From Acidimicrobiaceae bacterium (lineage in GTDB: Bacteria > Actinomycetota > Acidimicrobiia > Acidimicrobiales > Poriferisodalaceae), in NCBI GenBank assembly GCA_026713105.1, contig JAPOPC010000064.1, forward strand, positions 121,223 through 185,222: 64,000 nt of DNA, read 5' to 3'. Within the stretch, counting starts at the first letter, position 1, and the number at the start of each line of letters is the position of its first letter. Positions 41,199 to 50,430 of this stretch are shown one piece after another. Below the pieces are notes generated by a model that did not search any database, was not told where the DNA came from, and saw nothing but the letters and a program-made list of their open reading frames with translations. The position numbers and the translations under genes were made by a program.

Positions 41199-42626
41199 GT
41201 GACGGCGACGATTGCTGAGCTGGCGGCGGGCTACCGGGATGGGTCACGGTCTCCGGTCGAGGCGACCGAGGAGTGCCTGGCTGCCATTGCGGCGCTGGAC
41301 GGGCGCGTCGGTGCTTGGCAGGCGGTCTATGGGGACGAGGCCCGGGCGGCGGCCGAGGCTGCTGAGGTTGCGCTGGATCTGGCGGCGGGCGAGCCGTTGG
41401 GGCCGTTCTGGGGGGTGCCGTTCGCACTCAAGGACATCGTGGACGTCGAGGGTCGGGTGACCACGGCGGGATCCGCTGCGTGGGCCGACCGGATCTCTCC
41501 CGCCACAGGCACTGTTGCCCGGCGGCTGCTGGAGGCCGGCGGGATCTTGCTCGGCAAGACCAAGACGGTCGAGTTCGCCATGGGTGGCTGGGGCACCAAC
41601 CAGCACATGGGCACGCCGTGGAATCCTTGGGATGCTGACGTGGCGCGCACACCGGGCGGCTCGTCGTCGGGGTCGGGTGCGGCGGTGGCGTCGGGCATGG
41701 CGCCGTGCGCAGTGGGAACTGATACGGGCGGCTCGGTGCGGTTGCCGGCGGCGCTGTGCGGGATCGTCGGGCTGAAGACCACCGAGGGCCTGCTGCCGAT
41801 CGACGGGATCGTTCCCCTGTCGCACACGCTGGACACACCGGGGCCGTTGGCTCGCTCGGTGCTCGACGCCGCGCTGATGTTTGATGCCATGTCGGGCACG
41901 ACGCCTGCCGAGGTTGAGCGGGATTGGCTGACCGGGGCTGGTCGGTATGGGGCGCTGCGGGCGGCTGTGGACGGCGGCCTGGCGGGACGGCGCATCGGGT
42001 GCTTGAGCGATGCCGAGCGTGCGGGTGTCGAGGCTGACCAGCTCGCTGCTTACGACGCTGCGCTCGAGGTGCTGGCTGGGCTCGGTGCCGAGTTGGCGGT
42101 GTTCGACCCGCCGACGTCGTTTGAGGAGATGAAGAACACCCGCTTCCTGATCGTGACCGCTGAGTCGTACCACTACTACGGCGAGCTCATGGAGGATCCG
42201 AGTTCCAAGGTGGACGAGCGGGTGCGGGCCAGAGTGCTTCCGGGTGCGGGGATCTCGGCCAGCGCCTACATCGAAGCCATGTTGCGGCGACGCGCGGATC
42301 TGGCCGAATTCGCTGCGGCCTTCGAGGGCTTCGATGCGATGGCAACACCGACCACGCCGATGCTGCCGCTGCCGGTGGACGAGGCCGACGAGACGAACAC
42401 CCCGGCACTGTTCACCCGTGCGGCCAACTTCTTGGCGTTGTGCTCGACGACGGTGCCGACGGGCGTGTCGGAGCCCGGATCGGCAACCGGACCGGCGGGC
42501 GGGCTGCCGACGTCGATCCAGTTCATGTGCCGTGGCGGCGACGAGACGCTGTCGCTGTCGTTGGCGGCCGCGTACGAGGCCGCCCGGGGGCCGATGCCCG
42601 CGCCGCCGCTGTGGGCCGGCGAATGA
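41199..42626 (+). CDS. Amidase (amidase-signature family)
   Basis: Amide hydrolase of 475 residues with the Ser-cisSer-Lys triad: lysine in FWGVPFALKDIVDV near residue 79, the glycine/serine-rich core TPGGSSSGSGAAVASG near 152-167, and GTDTGGSVRLPAALCGIVGL supplying the nucleophile serine. The C-terminal half is typical length with ATPTTPMLPLPVDE. Substrate could be an aryl or aliphatic amide. The GTG start follows GGGGAAGC. Followed by small cupin and monooxygenase genes and a CoA-transferase pair on the same strand. Confidence 0.9.
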   Translation: MTATIAELAAGYRDGSRSPVEATEECLAAIAALDGRVGAWQAVYGDEARAAAEAAEVALDLAAGEPLGPFWGVPFALKDIVDVEGRVTTAGSAAWADRISPATGTVARRLLEAGGILLGKTKTVEFAMGGWGTNQHMGTPWNPWDADVARTPGGSSSGSGAAVASGMAPCAVGTDTGGSVRLPAALCGIVGLKTTEGLLPIDGIVPLSHTLDTPGPLARSVLDAALMFDAMSGTTPAEVERDWLTGAGRYGALRAAVDGGLAGRRIGCLSDAERAGVEADQLAAYDAALEVLAGLGAELAVFDPPTSFEEMKNTRFLIVTAESYHYYGELMEDPSSKVDERVRARVLPGAGISASAYIEAMLRRRADLAEFAAAFEGFDAMATPTTPMLPLPVDEADETNTPALFTRAANFLALCSTTVPTGVSEPGSATGPAGGLPTSIQFMCRGGDETLSLSLAAAYEAARGPMPAPPLWAGE

Positions 42627-42675
42627 GACGAATACCGCAGTCGCTGACGACCGACGAGACCAGGAGCACCTGACG

Positions 42676-43050
42676 ATGAAGATCACCTGGATGCGCACCG
42701 ACGCTGACGGTCGGACCGCCTTCGAGGACCTCGAGGTCGCCACGACCCAAGGCGAGCGCGGCAGGGAGACCCCGCTGCTGGCAGTGGACGGCGTGTTCTT
42801 CCGCACCGACCAGCCAGCGCTGGACATGGATTTCCACAACGCTCCCCGCCGGCAGTTGGTGATCCCGCTCGGCGGCGAGCTCGAGGTTGAGGCCGGCGAC
42901 GGCACGACGCGGCGAATCGGCACCGGCGATGCCCTGCTGGCCGATGATCTGAGCGGTCAGGGCCACAAGTCCCGCTTCATTCCTGACGGCGCGACCGTGG
43001 TGTTCGGGGTGCTGGCTGACGACGTCGACCCCGCCGCTTGGCGGGCGTAA
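42676..43050 (+). CDS. Small cupin-domain protein
   Basis: A 124-residue single-domain beta-barrel protein. The cupin pattern appears as RRQLVIPLGGELEVEAGDG, then RIGTGDALLADDLSGQGHKSR, with a histidine near the end of the second motif; the first motif lacks the classical H-x-H, so metal binding is doubtful. The ATG at 42676 is chosen because it opens the domain; the long frame from 42244 is antisense-like noise within the amidase gene. Probably a binding or isomerase-type accessory protein. Confidence 0.75.
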   Translation: MKITWMRTDADGRTAFEDLEVATTQGERGRETPLLAVDGVFFRTDQPALDMDFHNAPRRQLVIPLGGELEVEAGDGTTRRIGTGDALLADDLSGQGHKSRFIPDGATVVFGVLADDVDPAAWRA

Positions 43051-43211
43051 GGGCCGGACCGGCGAGCGCAACCACGCTGGGCCTGAGTTGGTGGCCCACT
43101 CGATGTGCGCCCGCGGGCAGCCCGCGCTGTTCGTGGTAGGCATGCAGCCGCGGCTCGGTGCCCAGCGCATCTCGACGCCGCCGCAGCGAACCCCACCAAG
43201 GAGCGACGACC

Positions 43212-43517
43212 ATGAGCAAGGCAACGGTGATCGGCAGCTTCACTTGCCAAGACGGCAAGGCTGACGAGATGGAAGCCGTGCTGGCTTCGATGGTCGAGGC
43301 GGCCAAGGACGAGCCCGGCGTGGAGATCTACTCGTACCACCGCGGCGAGGGAAACCAGTTCTGGTTCTTCGCCCTGATGAACGACGCCGAGTCGATGCAA
43401 CACCACGGCCAGACACCTGCCATGCAGGAGGCGATGGCTGCGTTCGGCCCGCTGATGGGTTCGCCCCCGCAGATGCAGATGACCACGCCGATCGCTGCGA
43501 TCGGTCTGGATCTCTAA
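43212..43517 (+). CDS. Antibiotic-biosynthesis-monooxygenase (ABM) fold protein
   Basis: A 101-residue ferredoxin-like dimeric protein: VIGSFTCQDGKADEMEAVLA at the N-terminus, DEPGVEIYSYHRGEGNQFWF in the middle and a C-terminal helix with MQEAMAAF. This is the YgiN/ABM pattern; members oxidise quinone-like compounds or detoxify electrophiles without cofactors. AAGGAG lies eight bases before the ATG at 43212 and decides the start. Confidence 0.78.
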   Translation: MSKATVIGSFTCQDGKADEMEAVLASMVEAAKDEPGVEIYSYHRGEGNQFWFFALMNDAESMQHHGQTPAMQEAMAAFGPLMGSPPQMQMTTPIAAIGLDL

Positions 43518-43535
43518 TTCCCTCCGGCGGGAGAC

Positions 43536-44246
43536 ATGATTGACAAGCGGGCAGCCAGCGCAGCAGCCGCCGTCGCAGCCGTTGACGACGGCGCGACCGT
43601 CATGATCGGCGGTTTCGGCGAGGCCGGCAGTCCGATCGAGTTGGTCCATGCCCTCATCGATCAGGGCGCCTCGGAGCTGACGGTCATCAGCAACAACGCC
43701 GGCAACGGGCAGGTCGGATTGGCTGCGCTCATCCGCTGCGGCCGGGTCGCCAAGATCATCGGCTCATACCCCCGCAGTTCGAATTCGACGGTCTTCACTG
43801 ACTTCTACAGGGCTGGACGCATCGAACTCGAGTTGGTGCCCCAGGGCACCCTTGCCGAGCGCATCAGGGCCGGTGGGGCCGGCATCCCGGCCTTCTACAC
43901 GCCCACCGGGGCCGCTACCGAGCTGGCCGACGGCAAGGAGCAGCGGGAGTTCCACGGTCGGCCGCACCTGCTCGAGCACGCCCTCACCGCCGACTGGGCG
44001 CTGATCAAGGCTCGGGCGGCCGACTGGCACGGCAACCTGCTGTACAGCAAGACAGCTCGCAACTTCGGTCCGATCATGGCGATGGCGGCCGAGACGACGG
44101 TGGTGCAGGCTTCGTCGGTGGATGCGCCAGGGGCACTCGACCCCGAGACCATTGTCACGCCGGGGATCTTCGTCGACCGCGTCGTGCACGTCCCCGATCC
44201 TGCACAAGAATTCGAATTGGTCGCCCACGGAGCGCACTACCCATGA
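43536..44246 (+). CDS. 3-oxoacid CoA-transferase subunit A
   Basis: Alpha subunit of a class I two-subunit CoA-transferase (PcaI/ScoA type), moving CoA from succinyl-CoA to a 3-oxo acid. It begins with ATVMIGGFGEAGSPIELVHAL (the G-G-F-G CoA-binding motif is GGFGEAG), then ELTVISNNAGNG and IPAFYTPTGAATELADGKE, ending LVAHGAHYP. Length 236 fits. Its stop overlaps the subunit B start by 4 nt (ATGA), so the two chains are made together. Confidence 0.9.
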   Translation: MIDKRAASAAAAVAAVDDGATVMIGGFGEAGSPIELVHALIDQGASELTVISNNAGNGQVGLAALIRCGRVAKIIGSYPRSSNSTVFTDFYRAGRIELELVPQGTLAERIRAGGAGIPAFYTPTGAATELADGKEQREFHGRPHLLEHALTADWALIKARAADWHGNLLYSKTARNFGPIMAMAAETTVVQASSVDAPGALDPETIVTPGIFVDRVVHVPDPAQEFELVAHGAHYP

Positions 44247-44926
44247 ACGAGCAGCTGCCCGCCTCCCTCCAAGCACGGCTCACCAGGGAACAGATTGCCG
44301 AGCGCGCCGCTCAGGACATCGCCGACGGGTCCTACGTGAACCTGGGGATCGGGATGCCCGAGCTGATCGCGCAATTCGTCCCCGAGGGGCGTGAGATCGT
44401 GCTGCACACCGAGAACGGCTTGCTGGGAATGGGCCCGGCGCCGACGCCTGATGCGGTCGACGTCGAGCTGATCAATGCAGGCAAGAAGCCGGTCACGGCG
44501 AATCCCGGTGCTTCCTACTTCCATCACGCTGACAGCTTCGCCATAGTCCGGGGAGGGCATCTGGACCTGTGCGTCCTCGGTGCCATGGAAGTTGCTGCCA
44601 ACGGAGATCTCGCGAATTGGTCGACTGGGCGGGATGATGCGATCCCCGCCGTCGGCGGGGCGATGGATCTCGTGTCAGGGGTCCGGACTGTGCGCGTCAT
44701 GACGACCCACTGCACTCGGGATGGGACGCCAAAGCTCGTCGAGAAGTGCTCGTACCCGCTGACCGGTGCCGAAGTGGTCAGCCGCATCTACACCGATCTC
44801 GCGGTCGTCGATGTCACGCCGGACGGCTTCGCGCTGATCGAGACAGCCCCCGGGGTGTCCTTCGACGACGTCGCTGCTCGGACCGGCGCACCCCTGCGCG
44901 ACGTCCGAGAGAGTTCCCTCACCTGA
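44243..44926 (+). CDS. 3-oxoacid CoA-transferase subunit B
   Basis: Beta subunit carrying the catalytic residue. YVNLGIGMPELIAQFVPEG and LHTENGLLGMGP show the E-N-G-x2-G motif with catalytic E57, followed by NPGASYFHHADSFAIVRGGH and the TTHCTRDG and EKCSYPLTG segments. Length 227 is normal for PcaJ/ScoB. With subunit A it may funnel 3-oxoadipate or acetoacetate into central metabolism; the aromatic-type FAD monooxygenase at 50680 makes an aromatic route plausible but not shown. Confidence 0.9.
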   Translation: MNEQLPASLQARLTREQIAERAAQDIADGSYVNLGIGMPELIAQFVPEGREIVLHTENGLLGMGPAPTPDAVDVELINAGKKPVTANPGASYFHHADSFAIVRGGHLDLCVLGAMEVAANGDLANWSTGRDDAIPAVGGAMDLVSGVRTVRVMTTHCTRDGTPKLVEKCSYPLTGAEVVSRIYTDLAVVDVTPDGFALIETAPGVSFDDVAARTGAPLRDVRESSLT

Positions 44927-45067
44927 GGCATCCGCTTCGCCTGCGACCATCCCCCTCGCCTACGGCCATCCTCTTTGCCTGGGGCCTCGTCCGTCAGGCA
45001 GCGTGACGCTGCGACTGCGACGAGGCGTGACAGAGCGCACCCGCCGGGCGGCCATAGGGTGGGCAGC

Positions 45068-45538
45068 GTGCTGGCGGTGCTGATTCTGTTGCTCCTCTCG
45101 GTGCCGCTGTTGGAGCTGTTCGTCATCGTGCAGGTGGCGGGCGGACTGGGCGCTGGCCAGACCATCCTGCTGCTGGTGGTGGTGTCGGTCGTGGGCGCTT
45201 GGATGGTGCGGCGCTCGGGGCTCGGCGTGCTGAATCAGATCCGCACTCGCTTGGCTCAAGGCGAGATCCCCGGCAACGAGCTCGTCGACGGACTGCTGAT
45301 CCTGCTCGCCGGCGCATTCATGCTGACGCCCGGCTTCCTGACCGACGCAGTCGGGCTGCTGATGCTCTTCCCGCCGACCCGCAAAGCCGTACGCTCGATA
45401 CTCGTGCGCCGTTACGCCAAGCGAGTCGATATCGCTGGCTGGTCCGGTGCACAGGGCGGTCCTGGCGGTCCTCGTCGCTTCGGCTCCCCCCTCGACGCCG
45501 AGAGCTTCACGAAGGACACCGATGACCGGACCGACTGA
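45068..45538 (+). CDS. fxsA: FxsA family membrane protein
   Basis: Inner-membrane protein of 156 residues. The N-terminal hydrophobic hairpin VLILLLLSVPLLELFVIVQV contains the family's E-L-F-V signature, followed by GAGQTILLLVVVSVVGAWMVRR, then LLILLAGAFMLTPGFLTDA and a Gly-rich cytoplasmic tail. FxsA was named for suppressing F-plasmid exclusion of T7 in Escherichia coli; its normal role is unclear. The GTG at 45068 begins the first membrane segment. Its end overlaps the next gene by 17 nt. Confidence 0.85.
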   Translation: MLAVLILLLLSVPLLELFVIVQVAGGLGAGQTILLLVVVSVVGAWMVRRSGLGVLNQIRTRLAQGEIPGNELVDGLLILLAGAFMLTPGFLTDAVGLLMLFPPTRKAVRSILVRRYAKRVDIAGWSGAQGGPGGPRRFGSPLDAESFTKDTDDRTD

Positions 45539-46415
45539 CTTTCCAGAACCCCCAGGCATGGGACCTCCGCCGAACGAGGGCCTGATAGCGCTGAAGGATC
45601 GACTTCCCCTCGGCATCGCGCTGCTGGCACTCGCGGTAGCGATCGCAGCGCTGGTGGTCGCCGTCGGGGACTCCGACAACGACGATGATGGCGATGCGCC
45701 TGAGGCCACCGCCACTACGTCCGCGCCCGCGGCAGCGACGCCGGCCCCGATACCCACCACGACCATCGGCACGGTCCAGACACTGCCGCCCACGCCCACG
45801 ACGGCGGCCGACCAGCAGATCGTTACCGCCACAACAGTCCCCGAGGTCGAGGTCGACGACGGCGCAGAGCAACGCTTGATCTTTGCTGTCGTGGGCATCG
45901 GCTACGACAGCACGCTGAACGTGCGCGATGAGCCGGGAGGCCAGATCGTCGCCAAGCTCGACTCGACGGACACCGGAGTCGTTCCGACCGGCACGATCCA
46001 AGTGGTCACCGGGGTGTCCTGGCACGAGGTGCACGCAGCTGGCGTTGTCGGCTGGGTCAGCGGCGAGTACGTGACCCCGTTGGGTGCGACCGTCGACGCG
46101 ACGACCGAGATCGTGGGACGCCTCGGCGAGACGCCCAGCGCCGCCAACTTGGCAGCGTTGGGTCGGACCGTCGCGGGTGCTGTCGCCTCCGAGGAGCCCG
46201 AGTCGCGGGTGAGGATCTCGGGTGAGCCGACAGTGGGCGAGCTCAGCGAGGTCACGATGGATGTCGTCGGTCAGCCTGACGACTCGATCCGTGGCTTCCG
46301 GCTGCACGTATTCGCGACCCGCAACAGCGACGGAACGTTCACGCTGCGCAACGTCGAGGGCACCGTGATGTGCTACATCGAACGAGGCGTCAACGCCCAG
46401 GGCCTCTGCAACTAG
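45522..46415 (+). CDS. Membrane-anchored SH3-like-domain protein
   Basis: A 297-residue protein with one transmembrane segment (LGIALLALAVAIAALVVAVG), a Thr/Pro/Ala-rich linker of about 65 residues, and an exported part. Residues near 125-190 read FAVVGIGYDSTLNVRDEPGG, HEVHAAGVVGWVSGEYVTP, the pattern of a bacterial SH3b domain, which usually binds cell wall. The C-terminal domain (EVTMDVVGQPDDSIRGFRLH, ending in a cysteine pair) is not recognised. The ATG at 45522 lies inside fxsA, suggesting coupling. Confidence 0.75.
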   Translation: MTGPTDFPEPPGMGPPPNEGLIALKDRLPLGIALLALAVAIAALVVAVGDSDNDDDGDAPEATATTSAPAAATPAPIPTTTIGTVQTLPPTPTTAADQQIVTATTVPEVEVDDGAEQRLIFAVVGIGYDSTLNVRDEPGGQIVAKLDSTDTGVVPTGTIQVVTGVSWHEVHAAGVVGWVSGEYVTPLGATVDATTEIVGRLGETPSAANLAALGRTVAGAVASEEPESRVRISGEPTVGELSEVTMDVVGQPDDSIRGFRLHVFATRNSDGTFTLRNVEGTVMCYIERGVNAQGLCN

Positions 46416-46444
46416 CGAGGGTCCGGCTGACGGGAACAGCTCCC

Positions 46445-47380
46445 GTGCGAGGACAGCGTCTGCGGCTGCTGGTCGTTCTTGCCGTCGGCGTGCTGGCATT
46501 CGTGCCCGGGCGGTTCGCCTACGCAGCGATCGACCATCCCCTGGTGGGCACGCCGTACGGCACGGCGCTCGATCTGTGCGTCGCGCTCATCGTGCTGTGC
46601 TGGATGGCCTCGACCCTCACACGGGACTATTCCTGGGTGGACCGGCTGTGGTCAATCCTGCCGGCGGTGTACTGCCTGATCGTCGCCGCCGACGCGGGAT
46701 TCGGCTCCGACCGGATCACCGTCATGGCTGCGCTCGCGTGCCTGTGGGGAGTCCGGCTGTCGCTCAACTTGGTCCGCAGAGACGGGTACCGGGTCGGCAA
46801 CCAGGACTACCGGTGGATCTACACCCGGGAGCAGTACCGCCCGGTGGCATTCGAGGTGCTCAGCGTGTCGGTGATATCCGCCGGTCAGCTGGCAGTGATC
46901 TGGCTGTTCACGTCGCCGGTTCATCAGGCGTGGCTGCACGCCGAGACGCCGCTGGGCTGGCTGGACTACGTCGCGATCGTGGCGTTCTTGGTCTTGTTGG
47001 TGCTCGAGACGATCGCCGACGGGCAGATGTGGCGCTTCCAGCAGGACAAGGCACGGCTGATCGCCGAGGGCGCTGAGGTAGAGCGGCCGTTCCTCACCGA
47101 GGGGCTGTTCCGCTACTGCCGCCATCCCAACTGCACCTGCGAGCAAGCCATGTGGGTGGTGTTCTACCTATTCGCCGTCTCGGCGGGGGGCCGGCTGTGG
47201 CACTGGACCGGATTGGGGTTCGTGATTCTGCTGGTGCTGTTTCGGGTGTCGACGAGGCTCACTGAGAAGATCTCGAGCGAGAGGTATCCCGGCTACAGCC
47301 GGTACCAGGCGGCGGTGCCGATGTTCGTCCCGAACCCGCTCAACCCGAGGCGGCGGCGGGCGCAGCCGGTGTACCTGTAG
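46445..47380 (+). CDS. DUF1295/steroid-5-alpha-reductase-like membrane protein
   Basis: Multi-spanning membrane protein of about 311 residues. The C-terminal catalytic-type motif reads GLFRYCRHPNCTCEQAMWV, equivalent to the F/Y-x-R-H-P-N-Y-x-G-E NADPH-binding motif of DUF1295 and isoprenylcysteine methyltransferase relatives, with the glycine replaced by cysteine. Other hallmarks are DYSWVDRLWSILP near the N-terminus and EKISSERYPGYSRYQ near the end. Start is uncertain: the GTG at 46445 is used because the preceding gene ends at 46415. Function probably a lipid or sterol-type reductase. Confidence 0.78.
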   Translation: MRGQRLRLLVVLAVGVLAFVPGRFAYAAIDHPLVGTPYGTALDLCVALIVLCWMASTLTRDYSWVDRLWSILPAVYCLIVAADAGFGSDRITVMAALACLWGVRLSLNLVRRDGYRVGNQDYRWIYTREQYRPVAFEVLSVSVISAGQLAVIWLFTSPVHQAWLHAETPLGWLDYVAIVAFLVLLVLETIADGQMWRFQQDKARLIAEGAEVERPFLTEGLFRYCRHPNCTCEQAMWVVFYLFAVSAGGRLWHWTGLGFVILLVLFRVSTRLTEKISSERYPGYSRYQAAVPMFVPNPLNPRRRRAQPVYL

Positions 47381-47383
47381 CGG

Positions 47384-47788
47384 TCAGGCGCGGTCGGGCA
47401 TTTCGGCGGTGCCGTAGCCCTCGTCCACCACGCCTTCGGTGAAGAACGTCTCCCACCACAGGCCGTTGGGATCGGTCACCCAGGACTTGTGCTGGAGCTG
47501 GTAGCCGCACACCAAGTCGTTCTGGTCGGAACGGGGCAGCTCCGCTGAGTCGATGTGGGAGCGCAGGTCGGTGAGCTCGTCGTGCGTCTCCACCTGGATG
47601 CCGTAGTGGGCCGAGCCAGGCTGCCCGCAGCCGTGGGTGTCCAGCGAGAAGTTGACCCGGGGGTCCTCCAGCATCCACTTGGCGTAGTCGGGGCGTCGCA
47701 GCGTGGGTTCGCAGCCGAAGAGCCGGGTGTAGAACTCGATCGACTCGCCGAGGTCGTCAACCTGAAGCCCGATGTGCATGCGTCGCAT
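47384..47788 (-). CDS. VOC-family protein, ArsI/CadI-like
   Basis: A 134-residue VOC-fold protein: MHIGLQVDDLGESIEFYTRLFG, RRPDYAKWMLEDPRVNFSLD, SAHYGIQVETHDEL and HKSWVTDPNGLWWETFFTEG follow the ArsI (C-As lyase)/CadI plan, including the conserved W-V-T-D-P and terminal W-E metal ligand. The ArsI cysteine pair (T-C-C-Y) is reduced to a single C in VCGYQL, so organoarsenical cleavage is doubtful. The ATG at 47788 begins the first strand. Convergent with the DUF1295 gene. Confidence 0.75.
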   Translation of the reverse strand: MRRMHIGLQVDDLGESIEFYTRLFGCEPTLRRPDYAKWMLEDPRVNFSLDTHGCGQPGSAHYGIQVETHDELTDLRSHIDSAELPRSDQNDLVCGYQLQHKSWVTDPNGLWWETFFTEGVVDEGYGTAEMPDRA

Positions 47789-48086
47789 GGTCCGAACGTT
47801 ACGGCACCCTGCGACGTGCTGTCTGCCCGGTCTTGCCAACCAGCTGCACCAACTGCCTGCGGCAAACCGGTGACGCCGACCGGCTGAATCACGGCGTTGC
47901 ATCGGTCGCCCCCGAGCGCTGACCTGCTGTGCCGTGCCGAAGAGCACAGCGGTGCCAACGGCTGCGCCAGTGGCCCGTTGGCGCAGCCGCGGCAGACTGC
48001 TCGCCGTTGGAACCGGCTTCCCGAGCTGAGCACTCAAGTCGGATGCTGAGATTCGCCGTCGTCCCGGCAGCGAGCAGGAGACCACC

Positions 48087-49022
48087 ATGTCCATTGCGAT
48101 TGTCAACACGTTCGATTCGAGCCAGCGCAGCGACTCGGCCGAAATCCGGCTCTACTACGAGACGCACGGCGACCCGGCCGACCCGGCGCTGCTGCTGGTG
48201 AACGGGTACTCCTCGCAGATCCTCGGGTGGTATCCCGGCTTCCGGGAACAGCTCGCCGAGCGGGGACGGTTCGTCGTGAGCTTCGACAATCGTGATGTGG
48301 GCCTGTCGACGCACCTGGACGGGATCGAGGTGGACCTCGCCGCAGTGAGCAAGGCCGCCGTCAAGGCTGCGGCCGCTGGCGAGCCCATGCCGCCGGTGCC
48401 GTACACGCTGTCCGACTTCGCCGATGATGCCGTGGGGCTGCTTGACCACCTGGGCGTCGGAGCGGCGCACATTGCCGGCATGTCGATGGGCGGGATGATC
48501 GTGCAGCAGATGGCCATCGACCATCCCGACCGGGTGCTGTCGATGACGTCGATCATGTCCACGACCGGCGAGCCTGGCTACTTCGAGGCCACGCCCGAGG
48601 CCATGGCGGCACTGATGACACCGCCGCCGTCCGACCGCGAGGGGTACATCGCCGCCAGCGTGGCCTCCCGCAAGGTCAGCTCGAGCCGGCGCTACTTCGA
48701 TCCCGATCGGGCGGCCGAGATGGTGGCCGCCTCCTACGACCGCATGTACTACCCCGAGGGCCTTCCCCGGCAGATGGCGGCTGTGCGCTGCTCGCCGCCG
48801 CGGGCCGACGCGCTTCGCCGGCTGGCGGTGTCGACGCTGGTGATCCATGGCCGGGACGACACGCTGATCCAGCCGAACGGCGGAGAGCGCACCGCCGAGC
48901 TGGTCCCCAGCGCCGACCTGCTGCTGGTGGGCGACATGGGCCATGATCTGCCCGAACCGCGGTGGCCGATGCTGATTGACGCGATCATCAGCCACACTGC
49001 TCACGCCGGCCCACATGAGTGA
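48087..49022 (+). CDS. Alpha/beta hydrolase
   Basis: Serine hydrolase of 311 residues: ALLLVNGYSSQILGWYPGF (oxyanion region), FDNRDVGLSTHLDG, nucleophile elbow IAGMSMGGMIVQQMA, acid in VIHGRDDTLIQ and histidine in VGDMGHDLPEP. This set resembles the aclacinomycin methylesterase/RdmC-like group, with an inserted helical lid of about 60 residues. Substrate is unknown. GGAGA precedes the ATG by seven bases. Followed after 9 bases by the flavin reductase gene, so the two may act in one route. Confidence 0.87.
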   Translation: MSIAIVNTFDSSQRSDSAEIRLYYETHGDPADPALLLVNGYSSQILGWYPGFREQLAERGRFVVSFDNRDVGLSTHLDGIEVDLAAVSKAAVKAAAAGEPMPPVPYTLSDFADDAVGLLDHLGVGAAHIAGMSMGGMIVQQMAIDHPDRVLSMTSIMSTTGEPGYFEATPEAMAALMTPPPSDREGYIAASVASRKVSSSRRYFDPDRAAEMVAASYDRMYYPEGLPRQMAAVRCSPPRADALRRLAVSTLVIHGRDDTLIQPNGGERTAELVPSADLLLVGDMGHDLPEPRWPMLIDAIISHTAHAGPHE

Positions 49023-49031
49023 GACGACACC

Positions 49032-49622
49032 ATGAAGCTCTTGGCCTTTGCCGCCTCCAACGCCAGCCAGTCGATCAACCGGCAGCTCGTCGACTACGCC
49101 GTCCGGCTCCTTGCCGACGGGCAGATCGACGGCGTGCCGGCCGGCGCGCTGGAGATCAGCTCACTCGACCTGAACGACTTCGAGATGCCGATCTACAGCA
49201 TCGATCGGCAGAACGCTGACGGCATCCCGCGGCCGGCGCACGACTTCTACAACCTGCTCGGTGCGGCGGATGCGCTGCTGATCTCGTTCGCCGAGCACAA
49301 CGGCTCGTACACAGTCGCGTACAAGAACGTCTTCGACTGGGCGTCACGGATCGACATGCGGGTGTACCACGACAAGCCGATCGTGATGCTGTCCACGTCG
49401 CCGGGCGGCGGCGGGGGCGGGTTCGTGCTGCGGACTGCGGGTCATCTGGCCGGGTACTTCGGCAACGAGGTGCTCGCCAGCCTCGCTGTTCCACGATTCG
49501 GCGAGAACTTCGACACCGAGGCGGGCAGGCTGACCGACCCCGACCTCGACGTGCAGCTGCGTGAGGCCCTCGCCACGCTGGCGGGAGTGTTGACCGGAGG
49601 CGCCGACAACCCTGCTTCGTGA
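49032..49622 (+). CDS. NAD(P)H-dependent FMN reductase
   Basis: Flavodoxin-fold reductase of 196 residues: KLLAFAASNASQSINRQLV (phosphate-binding loop), YSIDRQNADGIPRPA, ISFAEHNGSYTVAYKNVFDW (the S-x-x-Y-N-G-S-like segment that binds FMN) and MLSTSPGGGGGGFVLRTAGH. It may supply reduced FMN to flavin-dependent oxygenases or reduce quinones. The HsaA-like enzyme at 34821 needs such a partner, though linkage is only suggestive. Confidence 0.85.
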   Translation: MKLLAFAASNASQSINRQLVDYAVRLLADGQIDGVPAGALEISSLDLNDFEMPIYSIDRQNADGIPRPAHDFYNLLGAADALLISFAEHNGSYTVAYKNVFDWASRIDMRVYHDKPIVMLSTSPGGGGGGFVLRTAGHLAGYFGNEVLASLAVPRFGENFDTEAGRLTDPDLDVQLREALATLAGVLTGGADNPAS

Positions 49623-49683
49623 GGCGCCGTCGCCTGGTGTGCCGACCAAGTCCTGCAGGCAAACCGGATAGCTGAACAGCCGG

Positions 49684-50430
49684 TCATCCGCCTGGGCGCA
49701 CCGACCCCTCAGGCGCTGCCGGGACGAACTTCCCGTCGACCAGCACGGGCACTGTCTGACTGGTGTTGGTGTCCGCTGCCCAGTTGACATCGACGTCGTA
49801 GCCCCGCCCGATGAGCTCGCGTCCCGAGACGCACTCCGACATGCGCCGTTCCAAATCGTCTGAGGCGTCCGCGAACGCAGCCACCGCCGTCGCAGCTTCC
49901 GGCGAGAGCTGAGCGTCCCCGATGGCGGCGATGATCGCGCCGGCGCCGACGAAGTCCTCGAACGCCGGGCGCAGGCTGTCGTCGTGGGGCCACCGCTCCC
50001 CCGCCGCGAGGACACCGACTCGGGCTGCGACGCTCGCCACGTGAGTGCCGACAGCAGCGGCATTGCGGAAGCACCCCGCCACGACGGCCCGCCCGGTCCA
50101 CGTGAGTTGCGCGGTCAGCGCAGAGCCGTTCGGCGACGGCAGCACGACGGTCGAATTGGCCGGCAGCAAGGTGAGTGACGCCGGCGACAGCGAGTAGGGC
50201 CGGACTGACGATGTCTTGTCGCGCGGCACCGCCACCTGGGCGCCGAGCTGCGCACCCAGTCGCTCCGCTTCGACGGGCTCGGCCGCGCACGGCACGACCG
50301 TCACGCCACGCGACACCGCCACGTCCACTGCGGTGCTGAAGCTCAGCACGTCGACCACTACGACGACGTCAGCCCAGTCGCTGAACACTTCTACCGCTCG
50401 AGGTCCCCACTCCAGGTGGACGTCGACCAT
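49684..50430 (-). CDS. ComB-like 2-phosphosulfolactate phosphatase family protein
   Basis: A 248-residue protein of the ComB family (COG2045): VDVHLEWGPRAVEV, VVVVDVLSFSTAVDVAVSRG, VLPSPNGSALTA and VAGCFRNAAAVG are family blocks, and GDDSL-like HDDSLRPAFEDFVGAGAII follows. The founding enzyme acts in coenzyme M synthesis, but many bacteria have relatives without that pathway; no other coenzyme M gene is visible here, so the true substrate is uncertain. Alternative in-frame start: ATG at 50442. Confidence 0.8.
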   Translation of the reverse strand: MVDVHLEWGPRAVEVFSDWADVVVVVDVLSFSTAVDVAVSRGVTVVPCAAEPVEAERLGAQLGAQVAVPRDKTSSVRPYSLSPASLTLLPANSTVVLPSPNGSALTAQLTWTGRAVVAGCFRNAAAVGTHVASVAARVGVLAAGERWPHDDSLRPAFEDFVGAGAIIAAIGDAQLSPEAATAVAAFADASDDLERRMSECVSGRELIGRGYDVDVNWAADTNTSQTVPVLVDGKFVPAAPEGSVRPGG